Assembly (NCBI GenBank): GCA_001557035.1
Contig: LSKJ01000785.1
Span: 1 to 29,059 of the forward strand
Reading direction: 5' to 3'
DNA length: 29,059 nucleotides
Origin: Rhodospirillaceae bacterium CCH5-H10
GTDB lineage: Bacteria; Pseudomonadota; Alphaproteobacteria; Reyranellales; Reyranellaceae
Position 1 is the first letter of the stretch. Every line of letters starts with the position of its first letter. This document shows, in pieces, positions 17,835-24,734 of this stretch. Below the pieces are notes generated by a model, which saw only the letters and a program-made list of their open reading frames with translations, did not search any database and had not been told where the DNA came from. Position numbers and translations under genes: made by a program.

Positions 17835-18328
17835 TTCGTCTTGAACTGGTAGGCGAGCGCTGCCGCCTTTGCCTTCTCGATTTCGTCGGCGGGCAGTTCG
17901 CGCGCCGCCTGCTCGAGCGCGAGGTTGGCGTTGGGCACGTTCCAGCGGTCGGCGATCGCGCACCACTTGTAGGCCTCGAAGAGGCTCTTCGGCACGCCCT
18001 TGCCCTCGGCATAGGCGCCGGCCAGCGGGATCATGGCCGGGAGATAGCCGCGCTCCGAGGCATCCAGCAGCAGGGGGGTCGCCTTGCTGATGTCGAACAG
18101 CTTGGATTCGGCGTTACCGTAGATGTAGAGGCCCAGCAGGAACTGCGCGCGCGGATCGCGCTCCTTGGCGAGGACCTGCAGTTCCTTCTCCGCTGCCACG
18201 GGATCGCCTGCCTGCAGGGCCTTGACCGCCTCTTCCATCCCGGCAGTGGCCGGCTGGACCGCGGCGGCCAGCAACAGGGCGGCCCCGGCGAGGGGCAGGA
18301 GGGCGCGGACGGAACGAACGAAAGGCAC
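17831..18328 (-). CDS. Exported Sel1-like repeat protein (short)
   Basis: The protein has 165 residues starting at GTG 18328 (VPFVRSVRALLPLAGAALLLAAAVQPATA), with a GGGAG Shine-Dalgarno just upstream. The start is chosen because it begins a proper signal peptide; the longer upstream frame crosses the divergent SCP2-like gene. After cleavage near ATA-G come two to three Sel1-like repeats (EEAVKALQAGDPVAAEKELQVLAKERDPRAQFLLGLYIYG; PAMIPLAGAYAEGKGVPKSLFEAYKWCAIAD). It is first in the operon with the longer Sel1 protein and mmcB. Function is unknown; both Sel1 proteins probably act together in the periplasm. Confidence 0.78.
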   Translation of the reverse strand: MPFVRSVRALLPLAGAALLLAAAVQPATAGMEEAVKALQAGDPVAAEKELQVLAKERDPRAQFLLGLYIYGNAESKLFDISKATPLLLDASERGYLPAMIPLAGAYAEGKGVPKSLFEAYKWCAIADRWNVPNANLALEQAARELPADEIEKAKAAALAYQFKTK

Positions 18329-18446
18329 GGACAAGCTCCCGGATGGCGCGGCGGGTATTGGCGGAACGACGGATCGTCTAGCATGGAATTGAGGCCGAAA
18401 CACGAAACCCGGCAGGCCCATGGGCCGGGGAAGACGGGGAGGAAAC

Positions 18447-18827
18447 ATGCTCGAGAAACTTGCGGGCCTGGTGAACGACGACGAAGCGCTGGTGCGACGG
18501 GGACGCCATCTGACGGGCGCGTTCCTGGTCGAGGCCCGTCCGCGGTCCTGGCTGATCCATGTACTGAGAGGGCGGATCGAGAAAGTCGAGGAAGGGCCGT
18601 TCGTCATGCCGTCCTGGCGCTTCGCCCTGCGCGCCGACGAGGCGGACTGGCAGCGCTTCTGGAAACCGCGTCCGGCGCCGGGCGAGCATGATCTGCTGGC
18701 GCTGGTGCGTCGCGGCCGGATGAAGTTCGAGGGCGACCTCCAGCCCCTGATGGCGAACCTGCTCTATCTGAAGGGGGTCCTCGAGGCGCCGCGGGAGCTG
18801 GCCACGTCCAGGGGAGCCGCGCAATGA
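18447..18827 (+). CDS. SCP2-like sterol/lipid-binding-domain protein
   Basis: The protein has 126 residues starting at ATG 18447, with a strong GGGGAGG Shine-Dalgarno 4 nt before it. The pattern fits the SCP-2 fold: SWLIHVLRGRIEKVEEG (paired strands), WRFALRADEADWQRFW, then LLALVRRGRMKFEGDLQPLMANLLYLKGVL, where the GRMKFEGD...L segment corresponds to the family's G-x-(L/M)-x-(V/F)-x-G-D motif before a terminal helix. SCP2-domain proteins bind hydrophobic ligands. Its stop overlaps the start of the alpha/beta hydrolase (ATGA), which suggests that it presents a lipid-like substrate to the enzyme. The similarity is weak and read by eye. Confidence 0.65.
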   Translation: MLEKLAGLVNDDEALVRRGRHLTGAFLVEARPRSWLIHVLRGRIEKVEEGPFVMPSWRFALRADEADWQRFWKPRPAPGEHDLLALVRRGRMKFEGDLQPLMANLLYLKGVLEAPRELATSRGAAQ

Positions 18828-19675
18828 CCGCCGCCCTCGAGCCGATCGTCGGTCGCTATCTCTCGCTCGATTTCGAAGGCAGGCGCTACCGCGTCTATTT
18901 CGAGGAAGCGGGCGAGGGGATCCCGCTGATCTGCCTGCACACCGCCGGTTCCGACGGCCGGCAGTATCGCGGTGTCCTGAACGACGCCGAGGTGACGAAG
19001 CGCTTTCGCGTCATTGCCTTCGACATGCCCCGCCATGGCAAGTCCTCGCCGCCGCACGGTTTCGAGCGCGATGAATATCTACTGACCCGGGATTTCTACA
19101 CCGCGTTCATCATCGCCTTCGCCGATGCCCTGTCGCTGGAGCGACCGGTGGTCATGGGCTGCTCGATCGGCGGCCGCGTGGTCCTGAACCTCGCTGCGAT
19201 GCATGCCGATCGCTTTCGCGCCCTGATCGGTCTGCAGGCGTCCGCCCACGTCGCGCCGTACTACGATACGCAGTGGCTGCATCATGCGGACGTCCATGGC
19301 GGAGAGGTCTGCGCCGGGATCGTCTCCGGCCTCGTGGGGCCGGACGCCCCGAGTGCCGATCGCTGGGAAACGCTCTGGCACTACATGCAGGGCGGTCCGG
19401 GTGTCTTCAAAGGCGACCTGCACTTCTACAAGGTCGACGGGGACCTTCGTCAGCGCATCGCCGCGATCGATGCCCGGCGCTGTCCGCTGTTCCTGCTCAC
19501 CGGGGAGTATGACTATTCCTGCTCGCCGGCCGAGACCGAGGAGGTCGCCGCCCTGGTGCCGGGCGCGACGTGCATCATCATGCCCGGCCTCGGCCATTTC
19601 CCGATGAGCGAGGATCCCGAGCGCTTCCTGGATCACCTGCGGCCGGTGCTCGAGCGGATCGCGAAGTCGGGATAA
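18824..19675 (+). CDS. Alpha/beta hydrolase
   Basis: The protein has 283 residues starting at ATG 18824, overlapping the preceding stop by four bases. It is a classic alpha/beta-hydrolase: oxyanion-region LICLHTAGSDG, strand IAFDMPRHGKSS, nucleophile elbow GCSIGGR (Ser at ~125), acid in LLTGEYDYSC and base His in GLGHFPMSEDPERF. The nucleophile motif is G-C-S-I-G-G. The family is close to the carboxylesterase / ring-cleavage-product hydrolase group, but substrate cannot be read. Translational coupling to an SCP2-like partner hints at a hydrophobic ester. A short stem (CTGTCG 19697-19702 with CGACAG 19710-19715) follows the stop without a T-run. Confidence 0.85.
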   Translation: MTAALEPIVGRYLSLDFEGRRYRVYFEEAGEGIPLICLHTAGSDGRQYRGVLNDAEVTKRFRVIAFDMPRHGKSSPPHGFERDEYLLTRDFYTAFIIAFADALSLERPVVMGCSIGGRVVLNLAAMHADRFRALIGLQASAHVAPYYDTQWLHHADVHGGEVCAGIVSGLVGPDAPSADRWETLWHYMQGGPGVFKGDLHFYKVDGDLRQRIAAIDARRCPLFLLTGEYDYSCSPAETEEVAALVPGATCIIMPGLGHFPMSEDPERFLDHLRPVLERIAKSG

Positions 19676-19846
19676 TTGCAGCGAAAAGCGTCGTGTCTGT
19701 CGGTTCGGGCGACAGCTACGCCTTGAAAAATATAGGGAAAATCGGGATTTGCGCCAAATGCGCGCGCTCCCTGCGCCCCCTTTTTCGACTATCTTGCGCG
19801 GCTCTCATGTAGGAATTATTGAACTTTATGGGAGCCGTCCGGAAGC

Positions 19847-19863
19847 AGATATGCAATTTTGCA
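19847..19863 (+). promoter_or_regulatory. 17-bp operator-like motif, copy B (upstream of putative sRNA)
   Basis: AGATATGCAATTTTGCA has one change from copies A and C. It lies roughly 90 bp before the start of the putative small RNA. The adjacent TTGCAA could also serve as a -35 element, but no convincing -10 follows at the right distance. Confidence 0.55.
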
Positions 19864-19939
19864 ACTAACTGCCTTTCGGGACGGCTGTTACAGTCACTTC
19901 GTGAGGCCGGTTTGGTCTCAAATTGCATCGCTGAAGGTT

Positions 19940-20130
19940 TTTGAAGAACGAGCAAGAGGCAGCGCTTCGACCCAGCGCTCCAACCAGAGAATCCAGAAAG
20001 CCCGCCGGCGGCCTCCCAAGCCGCTCATCGAAGCCCCTTCCCACACACCCCAAGGCTTCGATACCCCACACCCAGGCGGGCTCATAAGGAAGGCCGGTCG
20101 TTCCCCAAGCGACCGGCCTTTCGTATTTTT
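19940..20130 (+). ncRNA. Candidate structured small RNA with intrinsic terminator
   Basis: A compact set of nested helices suggests an RNA gene. AGCGCT pairs with AGCGCT (19961-19966 / 19974-19979). An 8-bp closing stem (AGCCCGCC 19999-20006 with GGCGGGCT 20075-20082) encloses two hairpins: GCGGC/GCCGC (20008-20024, loop CTCCCAA) and ATCGAAGCC/GGCTTCGAT (20027-20035 / 20054-20062). A perfect 11-bp terminator hairpin follows. The word CCCAAG lies in or at the edge of the loop of three successive hairpins (20015, 20049, 20104). Repeated identical loops resemble multi-hairpin sRNAs such as the alphaproteobacterial cuckoo RNAs, although those carry CCUCCUCCC. I do not recognise an Rfam family. 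The 5' end is a guess, and no promoter is clear. Confidence 0.6.
20090..20130 (+). terminator. Strong intrinsic terminator of the candidate sRNA
   Basis: A perfect 11-bp stem (AAGGCCGGTCG 20090-20100 with CGACCGGCCTT 20110-20120) has a 9-nt loop and is followed by TCGTATTTTT. No protein gene ends nearby (the last stop is 415 bp upstream), so it must end a non-coding transcript or a long 3' UTR. Confidence 0.85.
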
Positions 20131-20280
20131 CGGCGCGTTCATTCCGTAGTCCCATGAATCTGCAGGCTGGCGGTCATGCAGATCGCTTTCATATATTGCG
20201 GCAGAAATGCAATCTCAGATCGACAAAAATGCCTATCTGAGACTTCGTAAATGCAGATAAATAAGGGACTTGCCGATTTT

Positions 20281-20297
20281 AGATATGCATTTTTGCA
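20281..20297 (+). promoter_or_regulatory. 17-bp operator-like motif, copy C (upstream of tetR)
   Basis: AGATATGCATTTTTGCA is identical to copy A at 11774. It lies 62 bp before the tetR start. Degenerate inverted relatives are at 20222-20238 (14 of 17 matching) and 20201-20215 (one base shorter in the middle). The clustering fits cooperative regulator binding at the tetR promoter. Confidence 0.6.
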
Positions 20298-20359
20298 AGT
20301 TACGCAAAATCGATAGGATGGTAGATTTTTGACAGGACAACTTTCCCAAGTCGGTTTCC

Positions 20360-21010
20360 ATGAAGATTGTCGGATTTCCCGTTGATGTCTCGCGCTCGAA
20401 GGACAGCCGCATCCTTCGAGGGCAGCAGATCCGACAGTCACTGATCCAGACCACCCTGGATCTCATCCAGGCCGGCGATGTGGAGCCGAGTTCGGGAGTC
20501 ATTGCCTCGATTGCGGGCGTTCCGGGACCTGTCCTCTTCCAGCATTTTCCCCATCTCTCGGACCTCTACGAGGCCGCGTTCGACCTGTCGGTCAGCCGGG
20601 CCTTCGATCCCGATCGTCCCGTGAATCGGACGGTGCCCCTGGCCAAGCGCACGGCGCTGCTCGTGTCGGACCGGGCCCAGACCTTCGAGCAATGGCTGCC
20701 GGTCTGGCACTTCGCCGAGCGCGTGCGCGGCGTGGCACCGGCGGTGAGCCAGGGGATCGCGCATCTCCGCCGGGTGCTCCGGGAGCGCGTTGCGATCTGG
20801 TTTGCCGTCGAACTCGACGCGCTCGAGCCCACGGCGCGCGAGCCGGTTCTCGATTCCCTCGACGTGGCCTTCGGGTTCGAGCGCTGGATGAACATGCGCG
20901 ACCGGCTGCGTCTTTCGCCGATGAATGCTTCGCGCACCTGGCGCTTCGAGGCCGAATCGATCGTCCGGCGGGCCTTTACCGTGTCCGACCATAGCGGCGC
21001 TGCCGCCTGA
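20360..21010 (+). CDS. TetR/AcrR-family-like transcriptional regulator
   Basis: The protein has 216 residues starting at ATG 20360. The N-terminal region (about 20-70) has the TetR arrangement: IRQSLIQTTLDLIQAGDVEPSSGVIASIAGVPGPVLFQHFPHLSDLYEAAFDLS, where the usual ...IA..AGVS.gt.Y.HF..K.dL motif is clearly recognisable, with PVLFQHFPHLSDLY in place of the common GTLYRHFPSKEALY. The C-terminal ligand-binding part is all-helical and unrecognised. The long upstream region with three motif copies suggests that its promoter is regulated. No adjacent efflux or catabolic gene points to a ligand. CCCAAG occurs again in its leader at 20345-20350. Confidence 0.75.
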   Translation: MKIVGFPVDVSRSKDSRILRGQQIRQSLIQTTLDLIQAGDVEPSSGVIASIAGVPGPVLFQHFPHLSDLYEAAFDLSVSRAFDPDRPVNRTVPLAKRTALLVSDRAQTFEQWLPVWHFAERVRGVAPAVSQGIAHLRRVLRERVAIWFAVELDALEPTAREPVLDSLDVAFGFERWMNMRDRLRLSPMNASRTWRFEAESIVRRAFTVSDHSGAAA

Positions 21011-21039
21011 GCGGTGGCCTGCTTCCCGGCAAAATTAAA

Positions 21040-21063
21040 GGGCGGCGGTATGAACCGCCGCCC
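21040..21063. terminator. Bidirectional terminator between tetR and cytochrome c'
   Basis: A perfect 10-bp stem (GGGCGGCGGT 21040-21049 with ACCGCCGCCC 21054-21063) has a 4-nt loop. Read on the minus strand it is followed by CTTTAATTTT, which makes a good terminator for the cytochrome c' gene. On the plus strand the tail (CTCCATCTCTT) is weaker, for tetR. Confidence 0.8.
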
Positions 21064-21101
21064 CTCCATCTCTTGAAACACTTCCCGACGTCGGAAGCGG
21101 C

Positions 21102-21557
21102 CTAGTTGGCCTTCGCCTGGAACTTCTGATGGCAGGCGCCGCAGGTCTTGCTGACATCGGCGAAGGCCGTCGCCAGCGCCTCGGCATTGCCGGAACCGGC
21201 GGCGACCGCGAGCTTGTCGTAGGCGGCGTCAGATGCCTTGCTGGCGGCCTCGAAGCCCGCCCAATCGGTCCAGACCGCGGGGAGGGCGCGCGTGTCGCCC
21301 TTGTCCGACCCGGCCGGGAACATCTTCACGAAGGCGGCCTCGAGGGTCTTGAGCTTGGCGGCCTGTTCGACGGCGCCGGCCGTCGGGCCCTTGGCGTCGA
21401 CGATCGCCTTGATGGCGCGCATCGCGGCGGCCGTCTGCTTGCGGTTGTCCTTGCGCTGGGCGATCACGTCGCCCTGGGCCATCGCGATCGTCGCGCCACC
21501 CACCATTGCACCGGCCGCCAGGGCGCCGATCAACGCCACAACCAAAGTCTTCCTCAT
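21102..21557 (-). CDS. Cytochrome c' (class II c-type cytochrome)
   Basis: The protein has 151 residues starting at ATG 21557, with an AGGGGA Shine-Dalgarno. A signal peptide ends near ATIAMA-Q28. The mature part is a four-helix protein with the heme motif C139-G-A-C142-H143 eight residues from the C-terminus, the hallmark of class II cytochromes c'. The N-terminal portion reads VIAQRKDNRKQTAAAMRAIKAIV, where an Arg/Gln-rich start followed by M is typical of the family. Cytochromes c' bind NO and may protect against nitrosative stress. It is divergent from a cytochrome b561 gene, and such b561-c' pairs recur in proteobacteria, suggesting electron transfer between them. Confidence 0.92.
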   Translation of the reverse strand: MRKTLVVALIGALAAGAMVGGATIAMAQGDVIAQRKDNRKQTAAAMRAIKAIVDAKGPTAGAVEQAAKLKTLEAAFVKMFPAGSDKGDTRALPAVWTDWAGFEAASKASDAAYDKLAVAAGSGNAEALATAFADVSKTCGACHQKFQAKAN

Positions 21558-21756
21558 ACGACCATCCCCTTTGAATTACGGTCGGCCGACAATTTATGCC
21601 GTACCGACGGTCTATTTGTTGCAGAGGTTGGCGCGGAAAGCGAACGGGCACGGCCCCCACGATCAATCACGACTGCGTGTGCTGGCCCGGCGTAACCCCT
21701 GCCCCCCGGGCCCAGGGTTCGACTATGCTCGCCGCTTGCACAGGAGATGACGACCG

Positions 21757-22452
21757 ATGGCCGGCAAGAACGACAAGATCCTCGTCTGGGACGTTCCCGT
21801 CCGGTTGTTCCACTGGCTGCTCGTGATCCTGATGGCCTCGTCCTATTTCAGCGGCCGCGCCGGCGGCGACTGGATGCAACTCCACTTCTGGTCGGGTTAC
21901 GCGATCCTGACGCTGCTGCTCTTCCGCATCGTCTGGGGCTTCGTGGGCAGCAGCACCGCCCGCTTCTCGAACTTCCTCAAGGGCCCGGCGGCAGCGCTCA
22001 CCCATGTCGCCCATCTCTTCCGCAAGGAAGGGCCGCGCGACGTCGGGCATAACCCGATGGGCGGCGCGATGGTCGTCGTCCTGATCTTTGCCGTGCTGGC
22101 CCAGGTCGTGGCCGGTCTTTTCACGGCCGACACCGATACCGGCATGGTGAACGGACCGCTGGCGCTGAAGGTCGCCGACAAATGGGTCGACCGCGCCACG
22201 GCCTTCCATGCCTGGTGGATCAACGTGCTGCTGATCCTGGTGGCGGTCCATGTCGCCGCCGTCGCGCTCTATCTGGTCTGGAAGCGGCACAACCTGATCG
22301 GGGCGATGATCACCGGCCGCAAGCGGCTCGACCAGGCGGTCGAGCCGGGCCAGCCCGCACCGCGGCTCCGCTTCGCCTCGGGCCGCCTTGCGATGTCTGT
22401 CCTGCTGGCCTGTGCCGCCCTGGTCTACTTCATCGTGCGCGCGGGCGGCTGA
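21757..22452 (+). CDS. Cytochrome b561-type diheme membrane protein
   Basis: The protein has 231 residues starting at ATG 21757, with an AGGAGATG Shine-Dalgarno. It resembles the Ni/Fe-hydrogenase-type b561 family: WDVPVRLFHWLLVILM with H19, LHFWSGYAILTLLLFRIVWGFVGS, FHAWWINVLLILVAVHVAAVALYLVWKRHNLIGAMITG with two further His ligands in one helix. There are four core transmembrane helices and an extra C-terminal hydrophobic helix (RLAMSVLLACAALVYFIVRAG). It would pass electrons between the quinone pool and a periplasmic c-type cytochrome, and the divergent cytochrome c' gene is the obvious partner. The 199-bp divergent spacer likely holds both promoters; I could not fix their elements. Confidence 0.9.
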   Translation: MAGKNDKILVWDVPVRLFHWLLVILMASSYFSGRAGGDWMQLHFWSGYAILTLLLFRIVWGFVGSSTARFSNFLKGPAAALTHVAHLFRKEGPRDVGHNPMGGAMVVVLIFAVLAQVVAGLFTADTDTGMVNGPLALKVADKWVDRATAFHAWWINVLLILVAVHVAAVALYLVWKRHNLIGAMITGRKRLDQAVEPGQPAPRLRFASGRLAMSVLLACAALVYFIVRAGG

Positions 22453-22530
22453 CCTGCTCGCGCGGCCTTGCTGGCCCGAAACCGCCCCTCTAGGGTGGTT
22501 GAAACAACAGTGAAATTTGGATTTTGCACC

Positions 22531-23379
22531 ATGAAATTTACCGGTACCGACTCCTACGTTGCCAGCGACGACCTGCGCGTTGCCGTTAACGCGTCCATCT
22601 CGCTGCAGCGTCCCCTGCTCATCAAGGGCGAGCCGGGCACCGGCAAGACCGTGCTGGCGCACGAGGTCGCGAAGGCGCTGAACGCCCCGATCATCGAGTG
22701 GCACATCAAGTCGACCACCAAGGCGCAGCAGGGCCTCTACGAGTACGACGCGGTCTCGCGCCTGCGCGACAGCCAGCTCGGCGACGAGCGCGTGAAGGAC
22801 ATCGGCAACTACATCAAGCGCGGCAAGATGTGGGAGGCCTTCACCGCCGAAACGCGCCCGATCCTGCTGATCGACGAAATCGACAAGGCCGACATCGAGT
22901 TCCCGAACGACCTGCTGCTCGAACTCGATCGCATGCAGTTCTACGTCTACGAGACGCAGCAGACGATCAAGGCCGAGCAGCGCCCGATCGTGATGATCAC
23001 CTCTAACAACGAGAAGGAGCTGCCGGACGCCTTCCTGCGCCGCTGCTTCTTCCATTACATCCGCTTCCCCGATCGCGAGACGATGACGCAGATCGTCGAC
23101 GTCCACTTCCCCGACCTGCAGCGCAACCTGCTGCGCGAGGCGCTGAACGTGTTCTACGACATCCGCGAAGTGCCGGGCCTCAAGAAGAAGCCGTCCACGT
23201 CCGAGCTGCTCGACTGGCTGAAGCTGCTGATGGTCGAGGACATGTCGCCGGAGTCGCTGCGGTCCAAGGACAGCAAGCAGCTCATCCCGCCGCTGCACGG
23301 CGCGCTGCTCAAGAACGAGCAGGACGTGCATCTGTTCGAGCGCCTGGCCTTCATGGCACGGCGGGAGCAGCGCCAGTAA
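22531..23379 (+). CDS. MoxR-family AAA+ ATPase
   Basis: The protein has 282 residues. ATG 22531 (MKFTGTDSYVASDDLRVAVNAS) is the best start; a longer upstream frame runs back to 22468 in the spacer. Walker A is LIKGEPGTGKT (~33-41), Walker B LLIDEIDKAD, and sensor 1 is IVMITSNNEKELPDAFLRRC with the arginine finger region RRC. MoxR ATPases act with a VWA-domain partner to remodel or insert cofactors into client proteins; the closest known pair is CoxD-CoxE, needed for CO dehydrogenase maturation. The VWA gene follows after 22 bp, so they form an operon. Confidence 0.92.
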   Translation: MKFTGTDSYVASDDLRVAVNASISLQRPLLIKGEPGTGKTVLAHEVAKALNAPIIEWHIKSTTKAQQGLYEYDAVSRLRDSQLGDERVKDIGNYIKRGKMWEAFTAETRPILLIDEIDKADIEFPNDLLLELDRMQFYVYETQQTIKAEQRPIVMITSNNEKELPDAFLRRCFFHYIRFPDRETMTQIVDVHFPDLQRNLLREALNVFYDIREVPGLKKKPSTSELLDWLKLLMVEDMSPESLRSKDSKQLIPPLHGALLKNEQDVHLFERLAFMARREQRQ

Positions 23380-23401
23380 TCAACGCTGAGAGGAGAACGC
23401 G

Positions 23402-24583
23402 ATGTTCATCAACTTCTTCCTCGAGCTGCGCAACGCCAAGCTGCCGGTGTCCATCAAGGAGTATCTTTCCCTGATGGACGCGATGGACAAGGGAGTGGCC
23501 GACTACAGTGTCGACGACTTCTACTATCTGTCGCGCGCCGCGCTGGTGAAGGACGAGCGCAACCTCGACAAGTTCGACCGCGTGTTCGGCACGGTGTTCA
23601 AGGGCCTCGAGGCGTTGCCCGCCGAAGGTGTCGCCGCCGAGATCCCCGAGGAATGGCTGCGCAAGCTGGCCGAGAAGCTTCTCACCGAAGAGGAGAAGAA
23701 GCAGATCGAGTCGATGGGCGGCTGGGAGAAGCTCATGGAGACGCTGAAGAAGCGTCTCGAGGAGCAGCAGAAGCGCCATCAGGGCGGCAGCAAGTGGATC
23801 GGCACCGCCGGCACGTCGCCGTTCGGCGCCTACGGCTTCAATCCCGAGGGGGTGCGCATCGGCCAGGACAAGGGCCGCGAGGGCCGCGCCGTCAAGGTGT
23901 GGGACAAGCGCGAGTACAAGAACCTCGACGATACGGTCGAGATCGGCACGCGCAACATCAAGATCGCGCTGCGCCGGCTCCGCAAGTTCGCGCGCGAGGG
24001 CGCCGAGGTCGAGCTCGACATGCCCGACACGATCCGCTCGACCGCGCGCAACGCCGGCTACCTCGACATCAAGATGGTGCCGGAGCGGCGCAACAAGGTG
24101 AAGCTGCTGATCCTGTTCGATATCGGCGGCTCCATGGACGCCCATATCCGCGTCTGCGAGGAGCTGTTCTCCGCGGCGCGCTCGGAGTTCAAGCACCTCG
24201 AGTTCTTCTACTTCCACAACTGCCTCTACGAGAAGCTGTGGAAGGACAATCGCCGCCGCCACGTCGATACCTTCTCGACGCAGCAGATGCTCCATACCTA
24301 TCCGCCGGACTACAAGATCCTGTTCGTCGGCGACGCCTCGATGAGCCCCTACGAGATCGCCTATCCGGGCGGCTCGGTGGAGCACTGGAACGAGGAGTCG
24401 GGACAGACCTGGATCCAGCGTGTGTCCGACACCTATCGCAGCATGGTCTGGTTGAACCCGGTGCCCGAGCGGCACTGGAGCTACACGCCGTCGATCCAGC
24501 TCCTGCAGCAGCTCAGCGGCAACCGCATGTTCCCGCTCACGCTGGGCGGCCTCGACAGTGCGATGAAGGAACTCAACAAGTAG
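23402..24583 (+). CDS. CoxE-like VWA-domain protein
   Basis: The protein has 393 residues starting at ATG 23402, with GAGAGGAGA upstream. The N-terminal helical region (1-150) includes a charged segment (EKLLTEEEKKQIESMGGWEKLMETLKKRLEEQQKRHQGG), followed by a glycine-rich linker and the VWA/CoxE domain from ~190. The metal-ion site that normally reads DxSxS is D240-I-G-G-S244, so the first serine is replaced by glycine while the Asp and last Ser remain. Other VWA elements include YFHNCLYEKLW and KILFVGDASMSPYEI. It is the partner of the upstream MoxR ATPase. The client could be the molybdenum hydroxylase encoded 3 kb downstream, but that is inference. Confidence 0.88.
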   Translation: MFINFFLELRNAKLPVSIKEYLSLMDAMDKGVADYSVDDFYYLSRAALVKDERNLDKFDRVFGTVFKGLEALPAEGVAAEIPEEWLRKLAEKLLTEEEKKQIESMGGWEKLMETLKKRLEEQQKRHQGGSKWIGTAGTSPFGAYGFNPEGVRIGQDKGREGRAVKVWDKREYKNLDDTVEIGTRNIKIALRRLRKFAREGAEVELDMPDTIRSTARNAGYLDIKMVPERRNKVKLLILFDIGGSMDAHIRVCEELFSAARSEFKHLEFFYFHNCLYEKLWKDNRRRHVDTFSTQQMLHTYPPDYKILFVGDASMSPYEIAYPGGSVEHWNEESGQTWIQRVSDTYRSMVWLNPVPERHWSYTPSIQLLQQLSGNRMFPLTLGGLDSAMKELNK

Positions 24584-24600
24584 GACCGCACCTGCGGCTC

Positions 24601-24695
24601 ACCCCCTCCCGGCCTCCCCCGTATGACGGGGGAGGTGAAAGAGAAGAGACGTCCTCCCCCGTCATACGGGGGAGGTGCCCGAAGGGCGGAGGGGG
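24601..24695. repeat. Double-hairpin intergenic repeat (CCTCCCCCGT type)
   Basis: Two 23-bp units, 24613-24635 and 24653-24675, are exact inverted copies of each other. Each is itself a hairpin (CCTCCCCCGT, 3-nt loop, ACGGGGGAGG). The flank GTGCCCGAAGGGCGGAGGGGGAG is wording I recognise from dispersed intergenic elements of Rhizobiales-like genomes. It lies between the VWA gene and the TPP-enzyme gene and could attenuate readthrough between them. Confidence 0.85.
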
Positions 24696-24734
24696 AGAGC
24701 CTCAGCACGGTTCCAGAAATAGGGAGAGATCAAG

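Larger units (their letters stand above)
19676..20359. other. 684-bp protein-free regulatory gap
   Basis: No reading frame here looks like a protein: those present are short and have no family features. In order it holds a short hairpin at 19697-19715, a 9-bp hairpin with one G-U pair and a 19-nt loop (19800-19808 with 19828-19836), motif copy B (19847-19863), a likely structured small RNA (about 19940-20130) ending in a strong terminator, and a second AT-rich block (20150-20300) with motif copy C and two degenerate inverted copies (20201-20215 and 20222-20238). Base composition is visibly more AT-rich than the flanking genes. It separates the hydrolase from the tetR gene. Confidence 0.7.

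Noticed and set aside
19859..20149. 96-codon frames on both strands over the candidate sRNA
   Set aside because: They run straight through the terminator hairpin, lack ribosome-binding sites and have no family features.
22505..22530. Fourth copy of the 17-bp motif before moxR (ATTTTGCA)
   Set aside because: Only the last 8 bases match; the ATATGCA half is absent.
21667..23331. 554-codon minus-strand frame across cytochrome b561 and MoxR
   Set aside because: It spans two real plus-strand genes and their spacer and shows no protein family features.
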